A stretch of 64,000 bases of DNA from Macrotis lagotis (lineage: Eukaryota; Chordata; Mammalia; Peramelemorphia; Peramelidae). Position numbers and translations under genes: made by a program. Of the stretch, positions 20,304 to 30,885 are shown in pieces. The stretch lies in the NCBI RefSeq assembly GCF_037893015.1, contig NC_133660.1:161628937-161692936 (forward strand), written 5' to 3'. Positions within the stretch are counted from its first letter, which is position 1, and every line of letters begins with the position of its first letter. Below the pieces are notes generated by a model that saw nothing but the letters and a program-made list of their open reading frames with translations, was not told the origin of the DNA and did not search any database.

Positions 20304-20629
20304 TAGGATATCTATATATATTATTTTCCCTGACTCCCCCTCTATGCTTCTTTGGGTGTCTCCAGTTAAACCAAACAGTTTTATCTTTTAGCACTGAGGA
20401 AAAATCTGAAATAGTAGTCCTTCCCTTGGAAAACAGTCTAGTGATGAGTATGATAGGGGCCCTAAGGAAGGATGGACATATGGGGCACAGTATAACCTGT
20501 TCAGAATTACTGTATCTATTTTAAAGATGAAGTAACCAAGACTAGGAATAAAGCAACTTGGCCATGGTCAAACAACTAAATAAATGTTGGAGGTGTGGTT
20601 TGAATAATGCTAACAACATCAACAGCCTT
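20304..20629. other. No feature recognised
   Basis: An 85-codon frame (20267-20524) begins in the LINE fragment and shows no domain. Confidence 0.5.
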
Positions 20630-20825
20630 TAAATAGCACTTCAGGGTTCACAGAACTTTGTTTTACAAATATCACTTCATTTTGTTCTCAGGACAATGTG
20701 CTATTAATACTTCTATTTTACCAAAGAAGAAATGGAGGCATACAAAGGTTATCTGAGTATCTGAGGCCACATTTGAACCCAGGTCTTCCTGACTCTATGC
20801 TCTGTCCACTCTTTGTGTGGACTGT
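20630..20825 (-). mobile_element. MIR/CORE-like SINE, minus strand
   Basis: Complement of the CORE-SINE: 'tatctgaggccacatttgaa' and 'cccaggtcttcctgactct' on the right, with 'ttttacaaatatcacttcat' on the left. Confidence 0.8.
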
Positions 20826-22690
20826 GCTATGAATTCAGGTTTTGGATTCAGCTCAGAATATGGATTTGTTTTTTCATATAGATATCATTATAACATTTTG
20901 TAGATTTTGCAAATAATCCAGTTTCTTTTTGATACAAACTAGTCTGCCTCATTATGAGGATGTCTTTTGGATTAGGGAAGACACTATCAGAATGGACAGC
21001 ATGGTACTGTTGACATGATAATTATCTTGATTTGCTTGAGCTCCTTCATTATCCAGGAGAGACTGAAATAACCTGGGAACCACAATCAGTCAATCAGGAG
21101 GTAGAATGAATGGAGCTTGAGTTTGACATACCAGTGATCTTTTGTGGTATCCATTGGGTGAACCTGGATTGCTCTGCCAACAAGCATGGGGCCACTCACT
21201 CTGGTTTATACTGACCCCAGACAGACAGAGCTTATACAAACACCCAGGTTCTAGTTATTCTGTATTCTTCCTATTCTGCCTTCTTTTGTTGTAAAGCTAC
21301 ACAAACCACTTTCTGATCCTCCAAACCTTAAAGCAGCAAACTAGGTTCAGTTGTTCTCCACATGTACATGTGCTATATTCATCCAATAAATGCTTCCCTG
21401 TTTTGCACTTAGACTATATTTCCATTTCAGAAACTCTGTTCAGGTGGACACTGTATTCCAATGAACAAAACTGCCAATTTAGTGTTAAGAATAGTAAGAG
21501 TAAGGAGAACTGGGATCAGGTTTCAATGCTGGCATTTATTTGCTGTTAGTGAGTGACAACTTCTCTGGGTTTTGGTACATATGAAAAATAGGGATTTGAG
21601 AATTCAAGCTCATTATGTACCAATAGCAATGTGACATGGCATCCAAAAAAAGCTAATGAGATTTTTGGGCTAACAGGGAAGCATTGTCCAGAATGTCTTT
21701 TACTCTACCCTATCCTGGTTGGGCCACATTTTATAAAGAACACTGATAAGCAGTTTCTCCTCAGACTTTTTACAGTCCTGGTTGATTTGATCTGGAGATA
21801 ATGCTTTATGAAATTTGGCCAATAGAAGTAGGCATGGTTAGTCTGAAAAACTGAAATTGTGAGGTCAATATAATAGCTGTATTTCAATGACTGAAGTGCT
21901 ATCACTTGGAAATATGATTAGGTTCATTTTACTTGATTCCAGAGGATAGAACTGGCACTATGCCAAGAGTAAAATTTAGGCTTTAGAAGAGGACAACTTC
22001 CTAAAAATTAGGATGATTCCAAAAACAAAAAAATAACAAAGAGTGATTCAGGAGATAAAGGATTTTTTCTCTCTGGTATTCTTCAAGCAGGAATATTTGA
22101 TAGGATTCTCATTCAGGTGCAGGTACTAATAATTTGTTAAATTGACCTAGGTTGATCTAAGTTTTCTTTGACTCACTGTGAAAATCCAAGGCCAAAATGT
22201 CACCAAATTGTTATCCGCAATTAGCAGTAAACCTGGAGTATCTACCCCAACAGACCCTCTAATACTTTCCCTAAGCCCTGAATCCATGGTTTGACCTGAA
22301 AATATGGGTGAATTCTACATAAACTGTGAGCTGTTCTGATACATAAGGTAAACAACTATTTATTGATTTATATACTATGAGTCATACTAAATGAATAGTA
22401 ATTTTTACCACAAAATTTAGTACTCTTTATTGCTCTAAACAATTACATTATTCATTTGCTTTTTATTTGTTTTATTTATTTTTTATCTTTCAGATAAGTA
22501 GCTCCTTGGAGAATAGGAACCAAGTCATATACTTTTGTATCCTTTCAATTCTGGGCTTACAGTAGTAAACAAGTCTTTGTTTGTGCATAAGTATGTACAT
22601 GCCACACCCTATCATGAGAAGTACAGTGGATAGAGGTGGGTCTCAAGAGTCAAGAAAGACTTGGTTAAGTAATTCTCTGGAAATATGTTA
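20826..22690. other. No repeat or gene recognised
   Basis: About 1.9 kb of apparently single-copy DNA. The 66-codon minus frame at 21705-21905 has no recognised features, and no conserved splice-bounded exon stood out. Confidence 0.5.
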
Positions 22691-22696
22691 TAGACA

Positions 22697-22850
22697 GGGG
22701 TGGCTAGGTGGTGTAGTGGATAAAGCACCGGCCTTGGAGTCAGGAGTACCTGAGTTCAAATCCGGTTTCAGACACTTAATAATTACCTAGCTGTGTGGCC
22801 TTGGGCAAGCCACTTAACCCCATTTGCCTTGCAAAAACCTAAAAAAAAAA
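22697..22850 (+). mobile_element. Family A SINE
   Basis: A well preserved copy with the canonical 'ccatttgccttgcaaaaacc' then poly(A). The flanks share 'gaaatat.tt' as an imperfect duplication (about 22679 and 22853). A 69-codon frame reads through the head. Confidence 0.95.
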
Positions 22851-22854
22851 AAGA

Positions 22855-23243
22855 AATATATTTAGATAGTTTGTCAATCTGTGTAGGTGAATAGAACTTC
22901 CACACTGTACTTTATACCAATGAAAATATGCCCTTGTGTGTGTCTGGGGGGTGGGGGTTGGGGGCATTGGTAGGTTCTTGTTTAGGATGAATCATTTTCG
23001 ACTGTTGTGGAGGATATCAGCTCAAAATTCAAAAGAAAGATTCTCTAGAAAAGGAAAGGTTCTCCAGTTTTCCTTGAAAACATTTTATTATGACCCATCA
23101 GGTCATATACATTGCGGGAGATCCTAAATAGATTCACAGCCATGTCAGACTTCATCTTAACAATTCACACAAAAATATCAAGAGGGTGAAGAATATCTAT
23201 TATCCAAGCAATGATATCAAGATAGATAGTCAGGACATAGATG
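22855..23243. other. No feature recognised
   Basis: Includes a GT/G-rich patch near 22936-22966 (tgtgtgtctggggggtgggg). No gene supported. Confidence 0.5.
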
Positions 23244-24045
23244 TCAGTTGGTAGTTTGGTTCTTGTCCTTCATTCAAAATGACATCACTATGTTAGAGAT
23301 AAGTTATAGTATGTCAAACTGTGGCTGATCAGAACAATATGAGGTCAGAATGCTCTACCAAAGTTTGGGCACAAATAGTCCATGTTAACACTTGGGGTCT
23401 TACTCTAAACTTATACATCTCATGCTTCCTTTTAGTTGCTCAACTCTGCCTTGCTCATAGAGTACCCTCTCTGGTGAGGGCACGCCATGCTGGGCAGTCC
23501 TGTGCCAGTATCTCCCATTATATACAACTGATTTCCAAAGTTCCTAAGGGAGATCTTCAGAGTGTCCCTGTATTGCTTCTTCTGACCCCCCTTTGTAAGT
23601 GCTTGACTTGTGTGAGTCCTCCTTAAAATAAATCTTTTTTGGCAAGTGTATACCTGGCATTCACACCACATAGCCAGCCCATTGTATTTGTGCTCTCTGT
23701 AGAATGCTTGATAGTTTGCCTTGAGAGAAGACTACATTGTCTGGTAATCTTCTCTTGCCGGGTGATCTTCAGAATCTTCTTAGACAATTTAAATTGAAGG
23801 GATACAGTTTCCTGACATGGCACTGGTAGACTATCCAGGTTTCATAGGCATACAATAATGAGATCAGCACAATGGCTCTGTAGACCTTTAGTTTGGTAGT
23901 CAGGCTAATAATACCTCTTCTCTCCTACATTTCTTTCAGAGCCTCCCAAATACTGAACTAGCTCTGGCAATGTATGTGTAAAAAGCAATTATCAATGTGA
24001 CAGCTCAGCATCACACCAGAGGTGCTAGTCTTCCTTGAACACACC
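23244..24045 (-). pseudogene. RTE-like non-LTR retrotransposon, ORF C-terminus relic
   Basis: Read on the minus strand from about 24040 leftward, three frame-shifted blocks follow the C-terminal region of RTE-like LINE polyproteins, after the reverse transcriptase. Block 1 (about 23905-23780) has the 'TTKLKVYRAIVL' and 'LLYAYETW' pattern of the conserved 'K-KVY-A-VLP-LLY-SETW' segment. Block 2 (about 23800-23640) fits the 'CLR-IL-I-WQDKI' and 'LRWAGHV' region. Block 3 (23671-23432) has 'GGQKKQYRDTLK', like the conserved 'GGQKKRYKDTLK'. The 3' UTR runs on to 23244. Stops and frameshifts make it dead. Family assignment is from motif memory. Confidence 0.8.
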
Positions 24046-24051
24046 CTAATC

Positions 24052-24090
<39 letters not shown>

Positions 24091-24092
24091 AT
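24052..24092. repeat. (GT)n/(GTAT)n microsatellite
   Basis: GT units pass into GTAT units at about 24074. Confidence 0.95.
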
Positions 24093-25451
24093 ACTACAGC
24101 GATGGACCAAACTATCTTCGGAAACCAAGATAAATCCCACTGGGTTCTCTTATCCATGCTTTTGTACCTCCATCATCACCTTTTGTTTCTACTAATGTTA
24201 CATTTAGATTTCATTAGGGTTGTAAAGGTTACTTCAGTCTTCATGCTCTATCCTAACACCTTAAAATAGACAGTATTTCTTAGCCAGCTTAAAAACCATT
24301 CAATATTGGTAATGAGTACTAAAGGGACTAAACAATAAAGCAGCTGAGGAATGTAATGGACTTAAAAACAAAGACAGGAAGAGGACTCCATATTAAAGAA
24401 ACTTCTTCCTGCCCACAGCAATTAATGTGGTGAACAGATGGCTCCAGAATGGGGAGGGAAGCTGCCTGTTTTCAAGGTTCAGGGGAGAGATAAAACACTT
24501 CAGGAAGTAATAAGCAGCAAATTTACAGTGCAGGGGCAAACACACAGACAGAATGGTTTTCTCTTGTATCAAAATGTCTTTTTACTCTTAAGTATTGCTA
24601 TTTCTACAAAACTCCATTGTCAATCACTTTTATTGGTTGCCCTTTATATTATTATAAGGAAATTGAGTCCTGGAGAGATAAGGACACCCTTTTACATTAA
24701 TCAAATAGTAGAAATAGAAGCAAAAGTGAGCTCTGGTCCAAACCTTAACTCAGTGTAGCATCATATGGCTAATTGCCTAGATTCAATTGCCCTGATTTAT
24801 TCTACAGCAAGCCTTCCTTTATCTAGAATCCAAACATACAAAACTCTAACAACCAGAATTTTTTCACAGTCAATTAATGATTGATAACTTGTGTGTTTCA
24901 TGATGAACCTGTAATGAATCTTTTGAATCACCAAAGGAAAATTATTCTGTTTAGTACAACTTGGGTTTTAATATCTATACTATGTACTAACATCATCTCA
25001 TGGCAGTTCTCTGCTTCAATCTCTGCTCTTTCTAACCAGATGAAATTTGATTCTCTCAAATTCAATAAGATCTTTCACAATGAGGATTCTTTGGTCCTTG
25101 AATTCAAAGGGGATTTTGTGAACAAAGGAGTCTACATACCAATCAGCTAGTCAATATGCAAATACTTATGCAACACTTCATCCATCTGGCATAATCAGGA
25201 AATGAAGTGTTCCATTAAGTTGATTTTTCCAGATAAGTAAAGCTTATCCCTCTGAAAAGTAATAGTGTTTAACATTTTTTTAAAAATCACTTAGTTATCA
25301 TCTATTTCCTCTTAGTATATAACATGTTCCAAGACAATTTAACATTCTTTTGATGACTCAGTATCATTAATATGAAACCAATTACTGCATTGTGATACAA
25401 GGATGCTCATAGGAGCTAATGAGGCATGTAGGACTATTTGTGCCAATACTC
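24093..25451. other. No gene; possible old MIR piece
   Basis: A weak minus MIR-like pattern lies at about 24640-24770. A 106-codon frame (24438-24758) and an 89-codon frame (24881-25150) show no recognisable domain. Otherwise unremarkable. Confidence 0.45.
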
Positions 25452-26256
25452 AATGATTGTTGGGAGCCAGGGTCTCTAAGCTGCTTGACACAGTTGCGGC
25501 AAGAAGACTCAAGGCGGCCACACCACCTGACGGAGCAACATTTCCTTCTTCAATATATATATAGGGATTCCATGTATACCAATATTTGTAGGACTAATAT
25601 TGAGTGCAAAACTTACTCATGCTAACAGTGGAATGACTATAAAGGAAGGATTCCAGAAAAATTCCTTGAATAAAACAGATTGTGAACTCTTGTTCAAATT
25701 TAACAGGATTGCCTCTCCCTGAGGCATACAAAAGGTTCCAACATTATGAAATCTCTGGAAAACCCAACACTGGGAATTCCAAGGAAATGTCAGAATATAT
25801 ACAGGGGAAAACAGATACAAAATGCGTTAGGTAGAATTCCTGGGAAATCAACAGTTTTGCCCCCCCCTTACCATACATATGAATATATGATAAAGATGGT
25901 GCAGAAATAGTTAGTATAGGTGACTGATATGTGAACTTTAACAGCCTTAGTTTATTGGGAAAGAATAAAAGTCACAGAAACTCTGGTTTCTACCAACAAG
26001 GGCTGAAAGGAAATTGGTTATTGAAGGAGTCAACAGATGGGTGGACAAACACAACTATCCTTGCTATAGGTTGTCAAGGGAGCATATCGAAAAACATTAT
26101 ATATACAGAAACATAAAAAACAATCCATTAAATGAACTGCTTAATTAATAACTTTAAATGAATTAATAATTTTACAATATAGCAACAAACTAGGTAACAG
26201 ACAGGTTGAGGTCATGATGGTCTGAGCAGGGATAAAAATTAATTAACAACATGATT

Positions 26257-26361
26257 GATAATCAAACTTGTAACCACATGATAATCAAACTTGTAACCAT
26301 ATGAACTACACGATCAAACTTGTAACCACATGAAATATATGATTGATAATGAAAATTGTAA
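26257..26361 (+). repeat. Tandem repeats in the solo LTR U3
   Basis: The unit GATAATCAAACTTGTAACCA-CAT occurs at 26257-26279 and 26280-26302. A shortened unit is at 26312-26331 and a diverged one at 26345-26361. The array lies 60-165 bases upstream of the TATA box, where LTR enhancers usually sit. Confidence 0.9.
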
Positions 26362-26422
26362 ACTTTTGTAACCAAGGAAATTATCTTAGCTTGCTTGCTT
26401 GATGCTTATATGATTCTGAGAC

Positions 26423-26434
26423 TATAAAAATAAA
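26423..26434 (+). promoter_or_regulatory. Solo LTR TATA box / overlapping AATAAA
   Basis: TATAAAAATAAA combines a TATA box with an AATAAA poly(A) hexamer (26429-26434). Which role is used cannot be told from sequence alone. Confidence 0.6.
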
Positions 26435-26561
26435 TCTGAGCAGCAGAAAGTCAACCTGCTTCTGCCTTCAAACGCTTGCATTGACTCAACTCCTCTCACC
26501 GACTCTATCCCTCCTGTCAGGTTCCAAGGACCCCGTGGAGGCTGGATCCCAAACAAATGAT

Positions 26562-27004
26562 CTCAAACTACTATGATTTTAAACTTCTTACCTGTTTTTA
26601 CCGTTCTTTTCTCCTTTCTTCTCAGCTCTTAAACTGCTGTTATATCCTCACTGTTTTCCCCATAATGCTAAGTCAATTAGCCTAAGAATAGCTCAGGACT
26701 TTGCACATAGTAGGTACATAAATAGATGTTGGTTCAGTATTTTTCTCACGTCAAGATACTTAATTAAGGGTTACTGAAGTGAATGAATGCCTCCAATACT
26801 ACTTCAATGTGCAAATATACAAAAGTAGAAATACATTTACTAGCCTGTTCTCTCTCCAGTGAAATTCTTTATTAACTTTTTTTCAATACAGGTTGAATAT
26901 GGATCTGAAAATTTATATTAACAAAGGCTACCTATATATATAGTAGACTAATAGACTGTCACAAATCCAACAAATGACAGCAACAAAACTTTATATTTCA
27001 ATCA
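26562..27004. other. No feature recognised
   Basis: Right flank of the solo LTR. 26690-26740 ('ctttgcacatagtaggtaca') may be a CORE-SINE 3' remnant. No gene. Confidence 0.45.
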
Positions 27005-27200
27005 ATAACAAGAAAGCATTCATTAAACACCTCTTATATATTAAGCAATGTATGAGGGACTGGGAATTCAAAGACAAAGGTGTAATAGACCCTGCCCTCA
27101 AGGATTTTACATTTTATTGGGATGTCAACATGTATATACAAAAAAGACATGAGGCTATCGGGGGTGAAAGGAGAGCAATAGAAGAGAGGAGGAGGATCAA
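27005..27200 (+). mobile_element. Old dispersed repeat (family B), 5' part
   Basis: Family B is defined here. Copies open with 'ttattaaacacctcttatat'-like text, then 'gggaTaCAAAGACAAA', 'ccctgccctcaaggattttac', 'ctaatggggga', then a gap, 'ttgaagaa', 'aggttataaagggccttgaatg', 'gtgacatggtcagacctg'. Parts recur many times between 6.7 and 59.7 kb. It looks like an old non-coding metatherian repeat, not named here. The continuation of this copy is at 27470-27670, after a LINE-1 insertion. Confidence 0.65.
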
Positions 27201-27244
27201 GAAAGAATTCAAAACTTTAAAATAAGAAAAAAAAAAAAAAAGAA

Positions 27245-27465
27245 AGGATTCATTTAGGAATTAATGCCTGGCTAATACGAGAATGTTTTTTTGTAAGAGT
27301 TCAAATGTAAAACTGATGTCATTTTTCTTGGCTTCTCAAGGGGTGGGAGAGGAGCAGGAGGGAGAGAACTTGGAATACAAAATTTCAAAAAGTGAATGTT
27401 AAAATTTTTTAAAATGTAATTGGTAAATATTGAATAAAATAAACAAAAATGGACTTCAAAAAGGA
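27245..27465 (+). mobile_element. LINE-1 3' UTR fragment
   Basis: 'ggggtgggagaggagcagga' and 'gagagaacttggaatacaaa' then 'aaaatgtaattggtaaatat' match the LINE-1 3' end. The flanks 'ggaattaatgcc' (about 27257) and 'ggaaattaatgccc' (about 27464) form the probable target duplication, so it is severely 5'-truncated. Confidence 0.85.
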
Positions 27466-27469
27466 AATT

Positions 27470-27670
27470 AATGCCCAGAAGATATCTTAGAGGAAAATAA
27501 TAATTGGCCTGTTTGGTAGGGCAACAGCATGCAAAGGGGAGAGATGTGTAACAAGAGTAGAAAACTAGGCTGGAACCAAATTATGAAAGGTTTAAAATGC
27601 CAAAGAGATTTTATCTTTGCTCCTGAAGCTGACAGAGAATCACTAGAGGTTATTAAGAAAGTAATGACAC
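27470..27670 (+). mobile_element. Family B repeat, 3' part
   Basis: 'aaattatgaaaggtttaaaa', 'tgccaaagagattttatctt' and 'agagaatcactagaggttat' follow the family B order. This is the continuation of 27005-27200. Confidence 0.65.
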
Positions 27671-27887
27671 TTAATAAAATAACTATTTTAAAAGATTCTT
27701 AGTTATTTATAAATGAAAACTCTAAATATCTTATTTCCTAAAAGCTTTACTTGAAGTACAGTGAGACCTGAATCTCTCCCAAAGGTCTGCCATTAGAGAA
27801 AGGTTCCTAACAGAACAGTATGAATTAATAGCACCCAAAAGAAAGCAAACCTTCCATAAAATTAAAGGAGCACTCCCATTGCCTTTT

Positions 27888-28040
27888 CTTTTAAATTTAA
27901 GTTTTTGCAAGGCAATGGAGTTAAGTGGCTTGCCCAAGGCCACACAGCTAGGTAATTATTAAGTGTCTGAGACTGGATTTGAACCCAGGTATTCCTGACT
28001 CCAGGGCCAGTGCTCTATCCACTGTGCAACCTAGCTACCC
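27888..28040 (-). mobile_element. Family A SINE, linked copy 1
   Basis: Exact 15-bp duplication ctcccattgcctttt at 27873-27887 and 28041-28055 shows a normal insertion. The same SINE-flank junction recurs at 45629. Confidence 0.95.
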
Positions 28041-28205
28041 CTCCCATTGCCTTTTTATTATCATTTTAAGGAATTTGTACTTACAAGGAAAATGGCTATT
28101 TTTGACTATTGGTATATCATTGGGTCTGCATTTTTTATTCTGTAAAATAGGAATATTGATTCTTTTGCTATCATCTTTAAAGGGTTTTGAATAAAGTGTG
28201 ATGAA
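28041..28205 (+). repeat. Flanking segment duplicated at 45630-45795
   Basis: About 155 bases from 'cattgcctttttatTatcat' to 'tttgaataaagtgtgatga' match 45632-45795 with about six differences by eye. Beyond this point the two loci diverge. The right part resembles a CORE-SINE 3' end. Confidence 0.9.
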
Positions 28206-29379
28206 TGTGAGCTATTATTAAAATTTAACCTAGTGATAAGGAAAACAGGTATAGATAGAGAAAAAGAACTGAAGTAGTATTACTACCATGTCAAAAATCC
28301 TGACTAACTTGTTTTTTGAAGACTTTTTTTATATTTCTTTAGTCTCTCAAATATCATTGCTAACTTTACCTTACATTTTCAACTTTTATTTATTATATTT
28401 TACTACCTACTTTTATTCTTTGCTATTTGATAACCTTCCTGAGTAATACTTCTGCCATCTTCCATCCACCATATATAATTATTTATTTTTTCTCCCACAC
28501 TTTAAACTGATTTATACTAATTCCCCGACTCAATCTCTTAAAACTTTACCAAACTAAAGATCTCAGGATTTACCTGATTTTTTACCATCTAACTACCCCT
28601 TCTGTTGAATTTAATAATCTATCTGACTTTCCCACCATTCTAGCCGCATATTAGATATTGGCTTTCCAATTTTCTGCTTCACTACAAATGTGCTCCAAGA
28701 CATTAAAACTCTTGGGAAGTTCTCTATTCAAGACTATGACAATTCAGGAACTTCAGAAGACAGATGGTAAAGCATACCCTGTCAGTGGTGCAGAATGAGA
28801 TGTGCATTTTCAGACATGGTCAATATATCTAATTTTTTTTTGTCTGACTATGCTTATTTTTTATAAGGGATCATCATTTTTTGGGGGAGGGATCTTTGAG
28901 AAATGACAAGAGATATCGAATCAATATAATTGTTTTCTAAAGAAAAGAAGTAAAGGAAAAATTATATTTGTCTAGAAAACTTAGATATGAAAAATTTATA
29001 TTAAGGTTAGCATTAAAATGCTTTGAAAAACAAAACTTTAACATTCTTATTAGACTACATTCAGAATTTCATTTTCATCTGGGGTGAGTGAGCAGAGGGT
29101 AGCTGTTACAATATTTATATTCAATTCCAATGCCTGTATAAAGACCTCAGTCCTATCATGTCATCCCATATATAATATGCCACCCCAAGACAGGGAAAAC
29201 TACTAGGCTCAGCAGGATTTTTTGCCTGGATAAATATCAGGGACAGTGTGTAGTCGCAAAAAGAATGCATTAAATTTATTGTTAATGATATAGTTAAATG
29301 TTTCTTATGAGGCCTTTCCTGTCAACCACCAAATGTCTCCTTAAACATGAAATCTCTCTATGAGTTTGTCAAGAGAAAA
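28206..29379. other. No feature recognised
   Basis: Pyrimidine-rich (28290-28680), then AT-rich. No clear repeat family or gene. Confidence 0.5.
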
Positions 29380-29604
29380 CTCTAACAAACATATTCAGGA
29401 AAGCAAAAGGTCCAACAATTTCCTCATTTCCAGATTATGGATAAGGAAGATATAGCCCATTTGGCAGAAAATAGGCTTAGATCAACATCTTATACCATAA
29501 TTCAATAATAAATTCAAAATAGATATGCAACCTAAATATTAATTATTTTAATATAAAAAATTAGAAGAGAAGCGAGTAATGTACTGGGTACAAAAGGAAT
29601 TTTT

Positions 29605-29752
29605 TTTTAGATTTTTTTCAAGGCAGTGAGGTTAAGTGGCTTGCCCAAGGCCATACAGCTAGGTACTTATTAAGTGTCTGAGGTTGGATTTGAACCCAGG
29701 TACTCCTGACTCCAAGGCCGGTGCTCTATTCACTGTGCCACCTAGCAGCCCC
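29605..29752 (-). mobile_element. Family A SINE in LINE-1
   Basis: Exact 14-bp duplication caaaaggaattttt at 29591-29604 and 29753-29766. Confidence 0.95.
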
Positions 29753-29937
29753 CAAAAGGAATTTTTACCCAAATAAAGGGTAGAAACAATTTTTAAAAGA
29801 TCAAGCTGATACTTTTGATAATATAAAATTGAAAGGCCTTTGAACAAACAAAATCAATGCAACTAGGGAAAAGAAGGAAAGAGATTAATAACAAAAAAAA
29901 AAATCTCTGTACCAAAATTCTTAGATAAAGGTTTGGT

Positions 29938-29938
<1 letters not shown>

Positions 29939-29992
<54 letters not shown>

Positions 29993-30018
29993 ATATATAT
30001 GTATGTATAATATATAAT
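29939..30018. repeat. (TA)n tract
   Basis: About 45 bases of pure TA, then GTATGTATA-interrupted continuation. The longest TA run in the window. Confidence 0.95.
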
Positions 30019-30109
30019 TCACATAAATATATAAAAACAAAAGCCATTACCCAATAACAAAGTATACAAAAGATGTATCTGATACACAAAGAATGTCAAA
30101 CTATTAACA

Positions 30110-30136
30110 TACACACACACACACACACACACACAC
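30110..30136. repeat. (CA)n microsatellite
   Basis: About 13 CA units inside the LINE-1 relic. Confidence 0.95.
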
Positions 30137-30885
30137 TCATCTATATCAACAACAATAAGAGAAATGCAAATCAAAACAAACCTGAAATTTCACCTGACAC
30201 TGAAACAAATTGGCAAGTGATCAAGCATCTATTAATCATCTACTATCATTTTGGAAATCAATTTGAAACCATATAAATTAAAATACTCATATCGATTGAC
30301 ACACTACCCAAAGAAATAAAGGCTCTATAGACATACTAAAATATTTATAGTAGCATTCTTTGTGGTAGAAAAGAACCAGAAACAAAATAGCCCACCATTT
30401 CAGAAATGGATAAACTAATTGAAGTACACGAATACAATAAAAACTGTTGTATTTATAATAAAAATTGAATATTATGAATGCAGAGAAAAATGGAAAGGCT
30501 TGCATAACCTGATGAAAAATGAAGTAAGATGGGCTGAGAAAATAAAATGCACAAAGACTATAACAATGCAAATAGAAAGAGCAATCACAAAGCAAATAAT
30601 GAATGACAAAATTATACAGAATTGCAATTGGCTTCAAGGAAGAAATGAGAAAATACTTCTTTCTACTCTTTTGCAAACTGAAGAGAGGCTATGTCTACCA
30701 GTATAAAACACTGAATTTAACATCAAATTTTCCCAATATATTAATAGATTTTTATGAATTTGTTTTGTTATTATTTTCAAAATCTTTTATTATAATGGAT
30801 AGCTCTCTCAGAGTGGGGAAGGAGAGGAAAGTAAAGGGGAAATCTAGGTGATATAAAAATGAAAGCAATAAATAAAAATAAACTG

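Larger units (their letters stand above)
25458..26555 (+). mobile_element. Solo LTR, class II (ERVK-like), 1,098 bp
   Basis: Starts TGTTGGGAGCC and ends TGGATCCCAAACA, giving terminal inverted repeats TGTTGGGA / TCCCAAACA. An exact 6-bp target duplication AATGAT flanks it (25452-25457 and 26556-26561). A 6-bp duplication and the TGTTGGGAGCC start fit class II ERVs. A TATAAAAATAAA box at 26423-26434 sets the + orientation and leaves about 120 bases of R/U5. No internal region is attached, so it is the product of LTR-LTR recombination. It carries a short tandem array in U3. Confidence 0.9.
29380..30885 (+). mobile_element. LINE-1 ORF2 3' region, old and degraded
   Basis: Recognisable blocks are 'gaacaaacaaaatcaatgca' (29842), 'caataagagaaatgcaaatc' (30154), a 'gtagcattctttgtggtaga' block (30350), 'gaatattatgaatgcagaga' (30468) and a 3' purine-rich 'gtggggaaggagaggaaagt' (30814). 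Two microsatellites and a SINE interrupt it. The 129-codon minus frame and 95-codon plus frame here are chance readings of this element. Confidence 0.8.

Noticed and set aside
26257..26361. CRISPR-like array
   Set aside because: Spacers are absent or irregular, and the array sits in an LTR U3 of a mammalian genome.
27979..28194. 71-codon frame with a close homologue at 45569-45784
   Set aside because: The similarity comes from a duplicated SINE-plus-flank segment. The frame runs through the SINE head and is not a gene pair.
30287..30676. 129-codon minus frame
   Set aside because: It is antisense to an old LINE-1 ORF2 relic.
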